The notes beneath the pieces are model-generated. The model was not told the origin of the DNA. It did no database searches and saw nothing but the letters and a program-made list of their open reading frames with translations. Of a stretch of 28,917 nt of DNA, positions 1-8,741 are shown piece by piece (position 1 is the first letter of the stretch; every line of letters starts with the position of its first letter). Source of the DNA: Amanita rubescens. Taxonomy: Eukaryota > Basidiomycota > Agaricomycetes > Agaricales > Amanitaceae. The stretch lies in the NCBI GenBank assembly GCA_015039365.1, contig WION01000605.1, positions 1-28,917 of the forward strand, given 5' to 3'. The position numbers and the translations under genes are program-made.

Positions 1-223
1 CAGGAATGATAGGCAAGCCGTTCACCGCCTCGTTTGTCTCTGGGGCAGGGAAATTAAACATGGTTTTGAAGAACGGTGATACGTAGCACAGGAAGGTTTT
101 AAGGACGTAGAAATCGATGAGATCAACGGAACGAAGGATGATGTCTGAGTACGCGGCGGGGTCATAAGGTGACCCAGCATTCTGAGGAGCGCGTCCTTGC
201 GAAGGGCCTGCGGTACTTGCCAT
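1..223 (-). CDS. BTB/POZ domain protein, copy D (partial, N-terminal part only)
   Basis: Reading the minus strand from an ATG at 223 gives 74 codons open to the window edge, so the 3' part is missing. The product begins MASTAGPSQGRAPQ and then has DPAAYSDIILRS, DLIDFYVLKTFL and YVSPFFKTMF, the start of a BTB/POZ fold of the kind that is abundant in mushroom genomes. It aligns residue for residue with the N-terminus of copy A (4566 leftwards), and the bases just upstream of the two ATGs are also alike, so D and A are paralogues. BTB domains dimerise and often recruit Cullin-3 or other partners; no partner can be inferred here. Whether a second BTB unit follows, as in A-C, cannot be seen. Confidence 0.72.
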   Translation of the reverse strand, partial: MASTAGPSQGRAPQNAGSPYDPAAYSDIILRSVDLIDFYVLKTFLCYVSPFFKTMFNFPAPETNEAVNGLPIIP

Positions 224-803
224 CGCTCAGAGCAAGTGGGAAGATCGTGCGTGCATGATGATTACGATAGACGGGCATGCCGAGCGGAGCCGCGGACGAG
301 CCCTTCAACCTCTACCGCACTCACAGATGCAGTGCTCAAATCTCGGGATAGTCTTAAGACTACTGACTGAAAATGGTGTCAGCTCAACCACAGCGGCGAT
401 GTACGTCTACACGTCCAGCACCTACTTCCGAGTCGGAGTTTCTTGATTCACTCACATAATTCGTGACAGGGATCTCTTCGCCGTGTGGTGGATCACTCAA
501 ACAAAACGGGGAGCCGAGGAAAGCAGAGGGGGGGCGAGCGAGCGGTGGCGGCGGGCGACGACGAGCTGGATGGCGCAGAATGGTGCAGGAACACTCGGAT
601 CAGTGCAGGATTGTACATTTTTTGCGCGCCAATGCAAAGGCTGTCGACAACGTCTGCTACGAGCCCGAAAACGACATAAGCTTCTGGCAGGCGGCCATTT
701 TCCTGTTTTGCCCCGTTTTGCTTAGATCAAACAGCCCCTTGTGTTTGTAAATGATTGTAAAGGCCTCTTCCCACTTGCTCTCTTTTTTTTCGTTCCTCCC
801 CCA
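224..803. other. intergenic region between divergent BTB copy D and the secreted glycoprotein gene
   Basis: 580 bases with no convincing gene. Small open frames at 255-750 overlap each other and have no splice or family support. The last 40 bases before the ATG at 804 are strongly pyrimidine-rich (T run followed by TCCCCC), as is common just upstream of starts of well-expressed fungal genes. No clear TATA box was seen. Confidence 0.5.
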
Positions 804-2453
804 ATGGCACGATTCTCCTCTGCGTTTTGGCTCAATGTCTTCCTGGCGGTCTGTGTAGCGGGTCAATCCACCGTCACGCAACCTCCAGAGTCAATTATTC
901 CCGACCCAACTGGCGCTCCCTTACCTTTGACGCAGTACACGTTCCAGTATCCAGACCTCCCAGAACAAGTCAAGTGTGTTTCGGAATCCTTATACTTTAC
1001 CTAGTCATCGAGCGCTCATGAGTTTTTCAGTCCATTCCCCGTTGGCCGTGGTCCTCAGTCTGGGTACAATGTTTGTAACAGTACAACGGAAGGGCCCGAC
1101 TCCCGATGTCAGACCATGTTCATCAACTCCATCCAAGGTCCGCGTTCTCTCTTTGCATATATAATCTAACACGGAGAATAGACTTCTGTCTTTGGGGGTC
1201 CCCAACGCCAAACGGATTAATCGGTAATGTTGAGGCCTCAGTCGTCGCGTGAGTTTAAAAATTATTCTTATCCCGGTTTCACAAAGCTTTTTAATGAACA
1301 AAGTTACTGCACCGACCATGGTCATGGTACTCGTATTATACCCGAAGGAACCATAACCAGCCTACAATTCATGAGAACTTCCGCTTACATTCAAGTTACC
1401 GGGCAGTTCAACCAGACTGGAGTTGGCTTGGATCCGACCGATTATGGAGTACGCAAATATCTTTGTTCTCGTCGAATCGTCATATTGATGAGTTTTAACT
1501 TGACAGGGAGAACTTGATCCCCACGGAGCTGATCTTGTCAGTTAATTTAAGCTCGCCGCGGAGAAGAAAACTGCTAACGTCCTGGATTTGAACCCTAGGC
1601 GGGAAATCCACTTGGAGGGATTATTTTCTCTTCCGGTCTACCGACCACCAATGGTAAAATTACGCAAGTCAACAATTGGAATCTGTACGTCATCGTCAAG
1701 ATGTGACAATGCTCTACCTCCCGCTAACCTCCTCGAGATAGCTTCGTCGGTTCCGGTTTCTTCTGCTTCAAAGCATGCGACAACTCCATCACAAGCCCTA
1801 ACTATTGCCAGAAGTATGTGCCACTTCGTCAATCTACATTTATTTCGTCTAACCCATTTTTTTAGTATTTATGATCTTGCAAGTCTTAAACGTAAAGATG
1901 TCTTGTCATCGTGATAATCATATCCTCAGATTGGATGTACCTATAATATGCCGTCCAGTGCATACACAGAGAATATCTTCGAAGATTGCCAGGGCGATCT
2001 TCAGGAGCCTGCGGGTTTATACGTTGTCAATGGCACTAGTGAGTATTGGTTACCAAAATATGCTTCGTTGAAAGCAGATTCTGACGCTCCATTCGTAGCC
2101 ATGACTTGGAAACAACCCGCATCCTTAACTCCCGGTTCAACCATCCCGTGGCAGCCATCCATCCCCGCGTCTTCAAGCTGTACTACCTACAGCAGCGCAC
2201 AGCTCTTCGGAACCCCTGTCAGTACCTCCTTATGATCCTCTTAAACTTTTGTGGTTTCTTATTTGATTTTTTCCAATTATAGACCCCCACAGGGACTGGC
2301 ACATCGGGTTCTTCAGGTTCTGGGAGCGGCCGCACCATACCACAGGCTACTGGCACGACATCTGGTGCCATCTCAATTTCCGTTCCCACTACTGCCATTG
2401 AAGCCGTTATCGCCTCATTCTTACTTGGTGTGTTCCTCGTTGGCGTCAACTAA
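804..2453 (+). CDS. secreted macrofage-activating-glycoprotein-like protein, probable GPI anchor, 362 aa, 11 exons
   Basis: Exons 804-973, 1031-1137, 1182-1248, 1304-1448, 1507-1536, 1599-1684, 1742-1813, 1866-1878, 1930-2038, 2099-2217 and 2283-2453 join in phase to 363 codons including TAA. The start at 804 gives a signal peptide (MARFSSAFWLNVFLAVCVAG). The body carries motifs I associate with the basidiomycete proteins annotated as macrofage activating glycoprotein: GYNVCNSTTEGPDSRCQTMF, FCLWGSPTPN, GHGTRIIPEG, GGELDPHGADL, NPLGG, FCFKACDN, GCTYNMPSSAYTE. The C-terminus is Gly/Ser/Thr-rich and ends in a hydrophobic tail (FLLGVFLVGVN), typical of a GPI-anchored wall protein. Biochemical role is not established. 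Intron 8 (1879-1929) is GC-AG and exon 8 is only 13 nt. An in-frame ATG at 741 exists but would bury the signal peptide. Confidence 0.88.
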
Positions 2454-2902
2454 AGCCGGGGCAGTGCCTCTGCAGAGATCGGTAGCTGGAACCGTTGTAT
2501 CCATCCGCTCATTTTCCATTCACTCTTTTTCCATCCGCTCATTTATAGTATCTATTTCAATGGCACGGGACTACGTTAGTAGGCAGGACGCTTTACGTTA
2601 CATACTATTTGCGAAAGGTGACTGCTACTTTTTGAAGGTCGTTACCCGCCTGCTTGGTTATACCCTGTTTAATACCTACTGAGTCTTGAATCTACATTTG
2701 TATCTGTTCAGTGCCTTAAATCCTTTCCCTACGATGAGACTGACGAGAGGAAGGGTGGAGTGGATCAAGCAAGCCATGCCCGCATTCCTCTTACCCTCTG
2801 ACGTGAGGGCACAGATATACTCGTAACTAGAAATCAAATCGCCAGGGGAACCTAGGAGCAGTCAACAATCATGGTGAAATATGGAAGTAATTATAATAGC
2901 TA
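2454..2902. other. intergenic region between convergent genes
   Basis: 449 bases separating the 3' ends of the glycoprotein gene and BTB copy A. It contains a short imperfect direct repeat around 2499-2545 (TCCATCCGCTCATTT twice). Nothing else was recognised; it presumably holds both 3' UTRs. Confidence 0.5.
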
Positions 2903-4566
2903 CTAGTACATATGTACTTTGGTAACCGCTGCTTCAACCGCATTCTCTATCGCCCGTCTGCTTCTTAAGATTTGGGCGAGTGCTAAACAATCCATGTCAT
3001 AGATTTGATTGCCACTATAGTTCTCAAGCCCCTTATCCTCTAGATTATAAGCGTCCACAATGGTGGAACCACGTGGACAAGATCTGAGCTTCAAAAACAC
3101 CTGTTCCGTAGGTCCATGATGACAAACTGAGTGATTGCCACCCCATTCGCCAGGCCCATAAGCCTGAAAGTCAGAGTTGCTTGTAATAACTTCACATGCC
3201 GCATCGGCACATTTGAACCTAAAAGCTACAAGCCGGTACAGGTCTGCTCCTGTAATGAGATCGAATTCCTGCATGTAAGTCATGTCTTCGAGTGGCTCCG
3301 AAAGCGTGTTCAACGCAGCTGATTTCGCTACGTCATCCCAACAGAGGGCCGACGCGATAATATATACTCGGAGAGGCTCTTCATGTAAGAGCGGAGAAGT
3401 CATCAGCTGTTTTCGAAGTCGAGCCTCTATGATGTTCATCCCACGACGGCGTGCTGCGAGAACGACCTGCGTGTATAAACGAGGATTCTGTATGTTGACC
3501 TCATCCGATACATGATAAATAAGGCCAAGAAGGTGACGGAGCACCTCGCTGTCTTCTGGGACACTGATGATGGCTCGTCCATCCTCGGTTTCGCCTATCG
3601 TTTTTCCCACTGGGATCGTGATATTGGACTCGGAGAGGGATAGTGCAGACGCCGCACGAACCAAGTCCGCAAGGATGAAGAAGTCGATAAGGTCTTTCGA
3701 ACGAAGAACAATATCTGCTTTCGCAGTAGCGTCGAATGGTTTCTGTGCGTTCCGAATCTGCGTTGCGAATGTCGGGGTCGATCTAGAGGGTCTCGGTAAT
3801 TTCATCAACTCTGCTTTTGCTGCAGAGTCAAATGGTTCTTGTGCCGGGATCGGCGGGACCGGAGCCGGCGCGTCACGTCTGGCGGCGGAGCGACATCCCT
3901 TCTTTACCTTCTTCTTCACTGACGGCGGAATGTCGCGTGGCTCGCATGGCTCGTGTGGCTCACATGGCTCGTGTGAGTCGCATCGCATTTTATACTCCAA
4001 AAATCGATAGAAATCTGAGCCTGAAATATTTTGAGCTCTTGGGTGTAACTGAGCTTATCTAACGGTATCTGGGATGCCTTTTGAGCTGCGACCAACGCAG
4101 CATCTTCCCAGCCAAAGTTCACAGCGACTACGTACAGACGCAAGGGCCCCGTGTCCATGAGGTGAGAGGTTATTATTTGCTTTCTAAGTCTGTTCTCGAT
4201 GATGTTCATACTATATTTCCGAGTCGCTTTGCAAACGCTCAGAAATAGAGGGGCGTCGTCAATCTTTGGTTCGCCTTTGTAGGGGTATATGAAATCGAGG
4301 AGGAGACGAAGTGTTTTGCTCGTCTCTTCGACTGGAATGACGGGAAAGCCGTTCATTTTTTCGTTTGTATCCGTGCCAGAAGGCGAAGCAAATATATTTT
4401 TGAAGAACGGCGAAACAAAGCGCAGGAAGGCTTTGAAGACAAAAAAATTGATGAAATCGGATGAGCGAAGAATAGTGTCCGCGAGGGCTGCGGGGTCGTA
4501 GTCGTAGGGTGGCTCGGCGTACAACCGAGGAGCGCATTCCCGTGAAGATCTTGTTGCCTTCGCCAT
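2903..4566 (-). pseudogene. tandem BTB/POZ protein, copy A, with a one-base frameshift between its two units
   Basis: Two overlapping minus-strand frames make one gene. Unit 1 (ATG at 4566) reads MAKATRSSRECAPR, then a BTB domain (DPAALADTILRSSDFINFFV, FLRFVSPFFKNIF, VIPVEETSKTLRLLL) and helical repeats up to SYTQELK. There the frame continues only into low-complexity codons and stops at 3916. The expected continuation, ISGSDFYRFLEYKMRCD, lies one base back in the other frame, which runs to the stop at 2903. Unit 2 has a second, diverged BTB (FDATAKADIVLRSKDLIDFF, SVPEDSEVLRHLLGLIYH) and the family C-terminus with GADLYRLVAFRFKC and SCPRGST. The switch falls at the TTTT run 4029-4032 (AAAA in the mRNA). 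Either a pseudogene, a recoded gene, or a sequencing error; splicing across the site was not found. Confidence 0.62.
3930..3981. repeat. short 18-bp direct repeat, about 2.5 copies
   Basis: ATGGCTCGTGTGGCTCAC at 3946-3963 is followed at once by a near-copy at 3964-3981, with a partial third copy on the left. In the minus-strand unit-2 frame it encodes a repeated HEPCEP peptide; in the overlapping unit-1 frame it encodes Ser/His/Thr-rich sequence. The period is a multiple of three, so copy number does not alter frame. Confidence 0.6.
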
Positions 4567-4913
4567 GGCTCAGAGCAGGTAAGAAGATGCTGCGTACGTG
4601 GAAATCAGTACAACTTAAATCACTTCTAGCGAGCCACTTTACATCCGCTTCCATTATCCAATTGCGAAATGTCGAAGGGAACTCGCAAGGAAGTAGATTC
4701 ATGGACATCTTGCCTGACAGCGCAGATATACGGGCCGCTATGTGTATTACAACAACCCAAGATAACCAGGTTATCTGCAGAAGATTATCCGCAAACTTAT
4801 CAAGTGAGAACACGCTACTAACACGCCTCATCGATATCAGCCTGGCGATTCCATGGGGGCTTCGACGTGAGACTCGGTCTAAACATAGAACCTGACCGTT
4901 GCAGCGTGCTACC
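4567..4913. promoter_or_regulatory. shared divergent promoter region of BTB copies A and B
   Basis: 347 bases between the ATG of copy A (4566, minus) and the ATG of copy B (4914, plus). No gene is supported inside: the long plus-strand open frame that runs through it has no domain similarity and overlaps the start of copy A. It contains the GATA palindrome listed separately. Bases 4840-4913 resemble the sequence before copy C, so the promoter-proximal part was duplicated with the gene. Confidence 0.55.
4760..4776. promoter_or_regulatory. palindromic pair of GATA-factor motifs
   Basis: AGATAACC, one A, then GGTTATCT: a perfect 8-bp inverted repeat. Each arm contains AGATAA, the WGATAR core bound by fungal GATA zinc-finger factors (nitrogen, light and iron regulators). 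A further AGATTATC lies at 4781-4788. It sits in the middle of the A/B divergent promoter. The motif and symmetry are seen; binding is inferred. Confidence 0.45.
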
Positions 4914-6560
4914 ATGAAGGCAGAGGAAGTTGAGGAACCATTTGATGCTACCGCTCCCGCGGACACAGTGCTCAGGTCGTCAGATAATGTGCACTTTTAC
5001 GTGCTCGGAGCATTCCTTCGCTACGTGTCTCCCACTTTCCGCGATCTGTTTTCGCTCAGCCAAGGGTCAGCGGCAGACGAGAATGAAATTAAGGACGGTT
5101 ACCCAATAATCCCACTTCCTGAAGACAGCAAGACAATCTATTACCTTCTCACCGTCATCCATCCATATATTGACAAGCCGAAACTTCACGACAGCCGTCT
5201 TTTGGTCAAGGTATGGAGAATGGCTGAAAAATATGGTATGGATACGGTTGTGGGCAAACTTCAAAAACAGTTGCTTAAGGATCGGTGGATGGAGACTCAA
5301 CCACACAAAGTGTTTGCCATCGCCACGATTTTCGGCTGGAAGGGCGGAGCAGAAAGGGCAAAACAATCGCTCGCTTCGTGGGTATCAATTCCGTATTGCG
5401 TCGAATTCGAGGACATAAGTGGTACAGACTATAACGAATTGTTGAAGGACCGTTTTCGTGACTGCGAGGGTGCTTCTGACGGTGCCGCAGATAACGTTTC
5501 CAGCGATTCCATGCACTCAACTTATTCGCTCGAGGCCAACGTTCGGGGCGTGTCCGAGCTATTCAACTCTAGTTCAATGACTGATATGATCCTTCGGTCA
5601 TCGGATGCGGTCGACTTTTACGTGTCCCGACCATTCCTTCAGACAATTTCGCCCGTCTTTGCCGAGTTCTTTTCCGATACAAAGGGCTCGGATGTCGAAT
5701 GCGGCCCAAGCGTATGTCGAATGCGGCCCAAGCGTATGTCGAATGCGGCCCAAGCGTATGTCGAATGCGGCCCAAGCGTATGTCGAATGCGGCCCAAGCG
5801 TATGTCGAATGCGGCCCAAGCGTATGTCGAATGCGGCCCAAGCGTATGTCGAATGCGGCCCAAGCGTCATCCAGCTCTCAGATCACAGCAAGGCGCTTCG
5901 CCACTTCCTTCTCTTGCTACATCATCACAACCCACCAGCGAATGACCCCGGACTGATTGCTGATATCTGCATGGTAGCCCGGAAATTCGATATGCCCGCG
6001 ATCGAGGCCAGGATGAAGGAGCAATTGATTGCCTCTTCGTCATTGGTTAAAGAACCACTTCGCGTTTACGCAATTGCGATAGCTCTTGGTTGGGCTGATG
6101 TAGCGAAGGCGGCCGCAAAGAGCACATTGAACGCACCACTTAAAAAGCGGTGACCTGTGTGCCTGAATTGCGGCGCATCACTGGCGGCGATTTGTATCGC
6201 CTAGTGAACTACCGGATCTGTTGTGCGGGGGTAGCACGTGAAATTATCGGGAAAAATCAACTACATCGGGATTTTGGGCCTAAACGCCTCTTCGCTGACT
6301 TGCGCGACGAGGCGTTATGTGAATTGGAAGAAGCCGGATATCCAGATGCCTATCGATCTGTCAATGTCGAAAAGGACTTGACAGCATGCCCACGAGGGTC
6401 CACTTATACAAATACCTATGTTCAGTTGATGGACGTGCTCGAACAACATCACAGATACTATTACTGGCTCGTTAGGGACGTCATTGGATATGTCAGGTGT
6501 CAGAAAAGTGTAGAAGAGGCTATTGAAAAAGGGATAGACAAGGTCGCTATTCTGTCCTGA
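4914..6560 (+). pseudogene. tandem BTB/POZ protein, copy B, frame broken by a minisatellite and a one-base loss
   Basis: ATG at 4914 (MKAEEVEEPFDATAPADTVL) aligns with the start of copy C. Unit 1 is a full BTB plus helical region (HFYVLGAFLRYVSPTFRDLF, IIPLPEDSKTIYYLL, KYGMDTVVGKLQKQL). Unit 2 begins at about 5560 (MTDMILRSSDAVDFYV, FLQTISPVFAEFF). At 5692 eight perfect copies of a 22-bp unit begin. One copy would read through in frame; seven extra add 154 bases, shifting the frame by +1, so the unit-1 frame stops at 5945. The proper continuation (SVIQLSDHSKALRHF) lies in the next frame to a stop at 6153. Around 6141-6150 one base is missing relative to copy C, and the rest (GGDLYRL, ACPRGST) returns to the original frame, ending at 6560. 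The outer parts are therefore in one frame and the middle about 280 bases are not. Confidence 0.68.
5692..5867 (+). repeat. 22-bp minisatellite, 8 perfect tandem copies inside a BTB domain
   Basis: The unit begins ATGTCGAATGCGG and ends CCCAAGCGT; copies start at 5692, 5714, 5736, 5758, 5780, 5802, 5824 and 5846 with no differences seen. Copy C has the equivalent of a single copy at this place. Because 22 is not a multiple of three, each gain or loss changes the reading frame; only 1, 4, 7 or 10 copies keep the BTB frame. The array has no stop codon in any of the six frames. Perfect identity suggests very recent expansion. Confidence 0.95.
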
Positions 6561-7012
6561 GCATGTCCGCGATTGAAAGGAACGTTGATTTTGATGTACA
6601 GGTGTCCCTTGCATCGTCCCCTGCGGGGCCGAATAGATACTCATCACTGCGGGCGATGTTGAATGGAATCAGGATTTCAGAAGCTGATTCACAAGGGTCG
6701 GAATGATGTGAGGTGAAGTGTCGTCATTTGAAATGGATTCGGACACAGAATCAATATTTGGAGTGTTTAGTGGATTCATTGTATGTAGAAGCGTGGTGAG
6801 GGCAATCGAGGAAGAGATAAAAAAGTTTGATATTTCGTCTTGAGAGGTGCCAGACGAGCTGCGATAGGCCTGGTCATGCGCCGTCAGGTAACCCGCAGAA
6901 GGCCGGCCCGAGAACATGCTACTGCTGACAGCCTGCCTCATTGATAACAGCAGGCGTCGATTCCATGTTCAAATACGGTGATTTGGGCACAGGATCTGAC
7001 CGTTCTGCCATC
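6561..7012. other. intergenic region between BTB copies B and C
   Basis: 452 bases without a supported gene. The left end resembles the sequence after copy C (a GAAGTGTCGTCA stretch is present at 6714-6725 and again at 8649-8660). The right end resembles the sequence before copy B (GATCTGACCGTT against ACCTGACCGTT shortly before the ATG). This shows that B and C arose by tandem duplication including flanks. Confidence 0.55.
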
Positions 7013-8596
7013 ATGGCTGAGGCGGCCAAGCCATTTGACTCTACCGCACTCGCAGATACGGTGCTCAGATCGTCAGATGGTATACACTTCTACGTGCTTG
7101 GAGCACTCCTTCGTTACGTATCTCCCACTTTCCGCGATTTGTTCTCGCTCGGGAGAGGATCAGCGGCAAGTGGGAATGAGATCAAGGACGGTCATCCGGT
7201 CATCCCACTTACTGAAGACAGCAAGACAATCCATTGTCTGCTCTGCCTCATTTACCCATCCATAGACGAACCCGATCTTGCCGATGGCCGTCTTTTGATC
7301 AAGGTATGGAGGATGGCCGAGAAATACGATATGGATGTGGTTGTGGGCAAGGTTCAAAAACATCTGCTCAAGGATGGGTGGATGAAGAAACAACCACACA
7401 GAACGTCTGTCATTGCCAGCATTTTCGGCTGGAAGGATGGGTTAGAAAAGGCAAAGCAGTTACTGGTCAAGTCGCGGGATCAGCTCCCGGTATATTGCGA
7501 CGAATTGGAGGACCTAACTGGCATAGAATATTACAGCTTGTTGGAGCATCTATCTTATTATGGAAATTCCGAGCGGCCAGGACAGCAGCAACCGTCGAGA
7601 AATCGTGGCGGGAACGATGATACTGCTGTTAGTGCTGGAGATAACATTTCCGTGGATTCCACTCATCCTAATTCGCTCTAGGTCAACGCCAGTGCATCTA
7701 AGCCATTCGACTCTCAAGCAAAGGCCGATATTATTTTTCGGTCGTCGGATGCGATCGACTTTTACGTGTATCGGCCATTCCTCGAGATGATTTCCCCCGC
7801 ATTTGAAAAGATATTTTCCTACACAAAGGCCTCGGAATTCGAAAAAGGATTAAGCGTCATCCGCGTCTCAGACCATAGCGAAGCGCTTCGCTTCTTCCTC
7901 CTCGTATTACACCAACGTATAGACAAGCCGCCACTGGAGAACCCCGCACTGATTGCTGATATATGCATGGTAGCCCGAAAATATGAGGTGCCCAGGGTCG
8001 AAGCCAGGATGAAGGAGCAATTGACTGCCTCCTCGTCACTAGTTAAAAAACCACTTTGCGTTTATGCCATTGCAATGGCTCTTGGTTGGGACGATGTCGC
8101 AAAAATGGCTGCAAAGAACACGCTTGATATACCACTCGAGAATTTAATGACCTGTATACCGGAACTGGAACGCATTACTGGTGGGGATTTGTATCGCCTG
8201 TTGAAATACCGGACCAAGTGTGAAGAAGTGGCATGCAAAGCCGTCAAGGACAGTGTACTGCATCGGGTTTACGGATCTATCCTCTTGTCAGCCATCGGAT
8301 GTCATGACCATGGGTTGTTCAGCGAGCCAGCACCTTCCTATAACTTTGAAGAGGAGTTGAAGGCATGCCCACGAGGGTCCACGTACACGAAAGCCTATGA
8401 TCGCTTGCTTGACGACCTCAAAAGTCGCCAGCCAAACAAATCTTTCAATGTTCGTGAAATTGCTAACATTATTCAATGTCGTAAACATATGGCGCAGGCC
8501 ATCGAAGGAGAGATAGACAAGGTTGTTTTCGCTTCTGCACTGAGCATGTCCGCGATAAAGAAAATTGATTTCGATCTACAGGTAACCATTGAATAA
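7013..8596 (+). CDS. tandem BTB/POZ protein, copy C, with in-frame TAG in the linker (removable by a 54-nt intron)
   Basis: ATG at 7013 starts MAEAAKPFDSTALADTVLRS, then unit-1 BTB (HFYVLGALLRYVSPTFRDLF, VIPLTEDSKTIHCLL, KYDMDVVVGKVQKHL). The frame meets TAG at 7679-7681 and is otherwise open to TAA/TGA-free codons until the stop at 8596. Unit 2 follows: KPFDSQAKADIIFRSSDAID, FLEMISPAFEKIF, SDHSEALRFFLLVL, ICMVARKYEVPRVEARMKEQ, GGDLYRLLKYRTKC, KACPRGST. Copy B has GAG where C has TAG. Bases 7628-7681 begin GTTAGT and end CTCTAG, are 54 nt, phase 0, and carry a CTAAT element; splicing them out would give one intact tandem-BTB protein of 509 residues. If it is not spliced, the gene ends after unit 1. 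An earlier in-frame ATG at 6965 is less likely by comparison with copy B. Confidence 0.7.
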
Positions 8597-8741
8597 TAAA
8601 TGCCCGCCACGGGCTAGCTTCAGAATCGGTGCCCAAGCGGGGGGAAATGAAGTGTCGTCACTAAGGCGGATGTTATTTTTGGCGCATCGATTAGAAGCGT
8701 GATCGATATCTGTTGTCACTGCTATACTTGTATTATATACC

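Noticed and set aside
741..803. Upstream in-frame ATG at 741 for the secreted glycoprotein.
   Set aside because: It would place 21 residues before a clear signal peptide; the ATG at 804 lies directly after the pyrimidine tract.
4509..4895. 128-codon plus-strand open frame between BTB copies A and B.
   Set aside because: It overlaps the coding start of copy A on the other strand and has no ATG-linked family similarity; most of it is promoter.
5692..5867. CRISPR-like array.
   Set aside because: Units are directly adjacent with no spacers, and the host is a eukaryote; it is a minisatellite.
5569..5870. Three minus-strand open frames with long repetitive products.
   Set aside because: They are by-products of the 22-bp array having no stops in any frame; nothing outside the array is coding-like on that strand.
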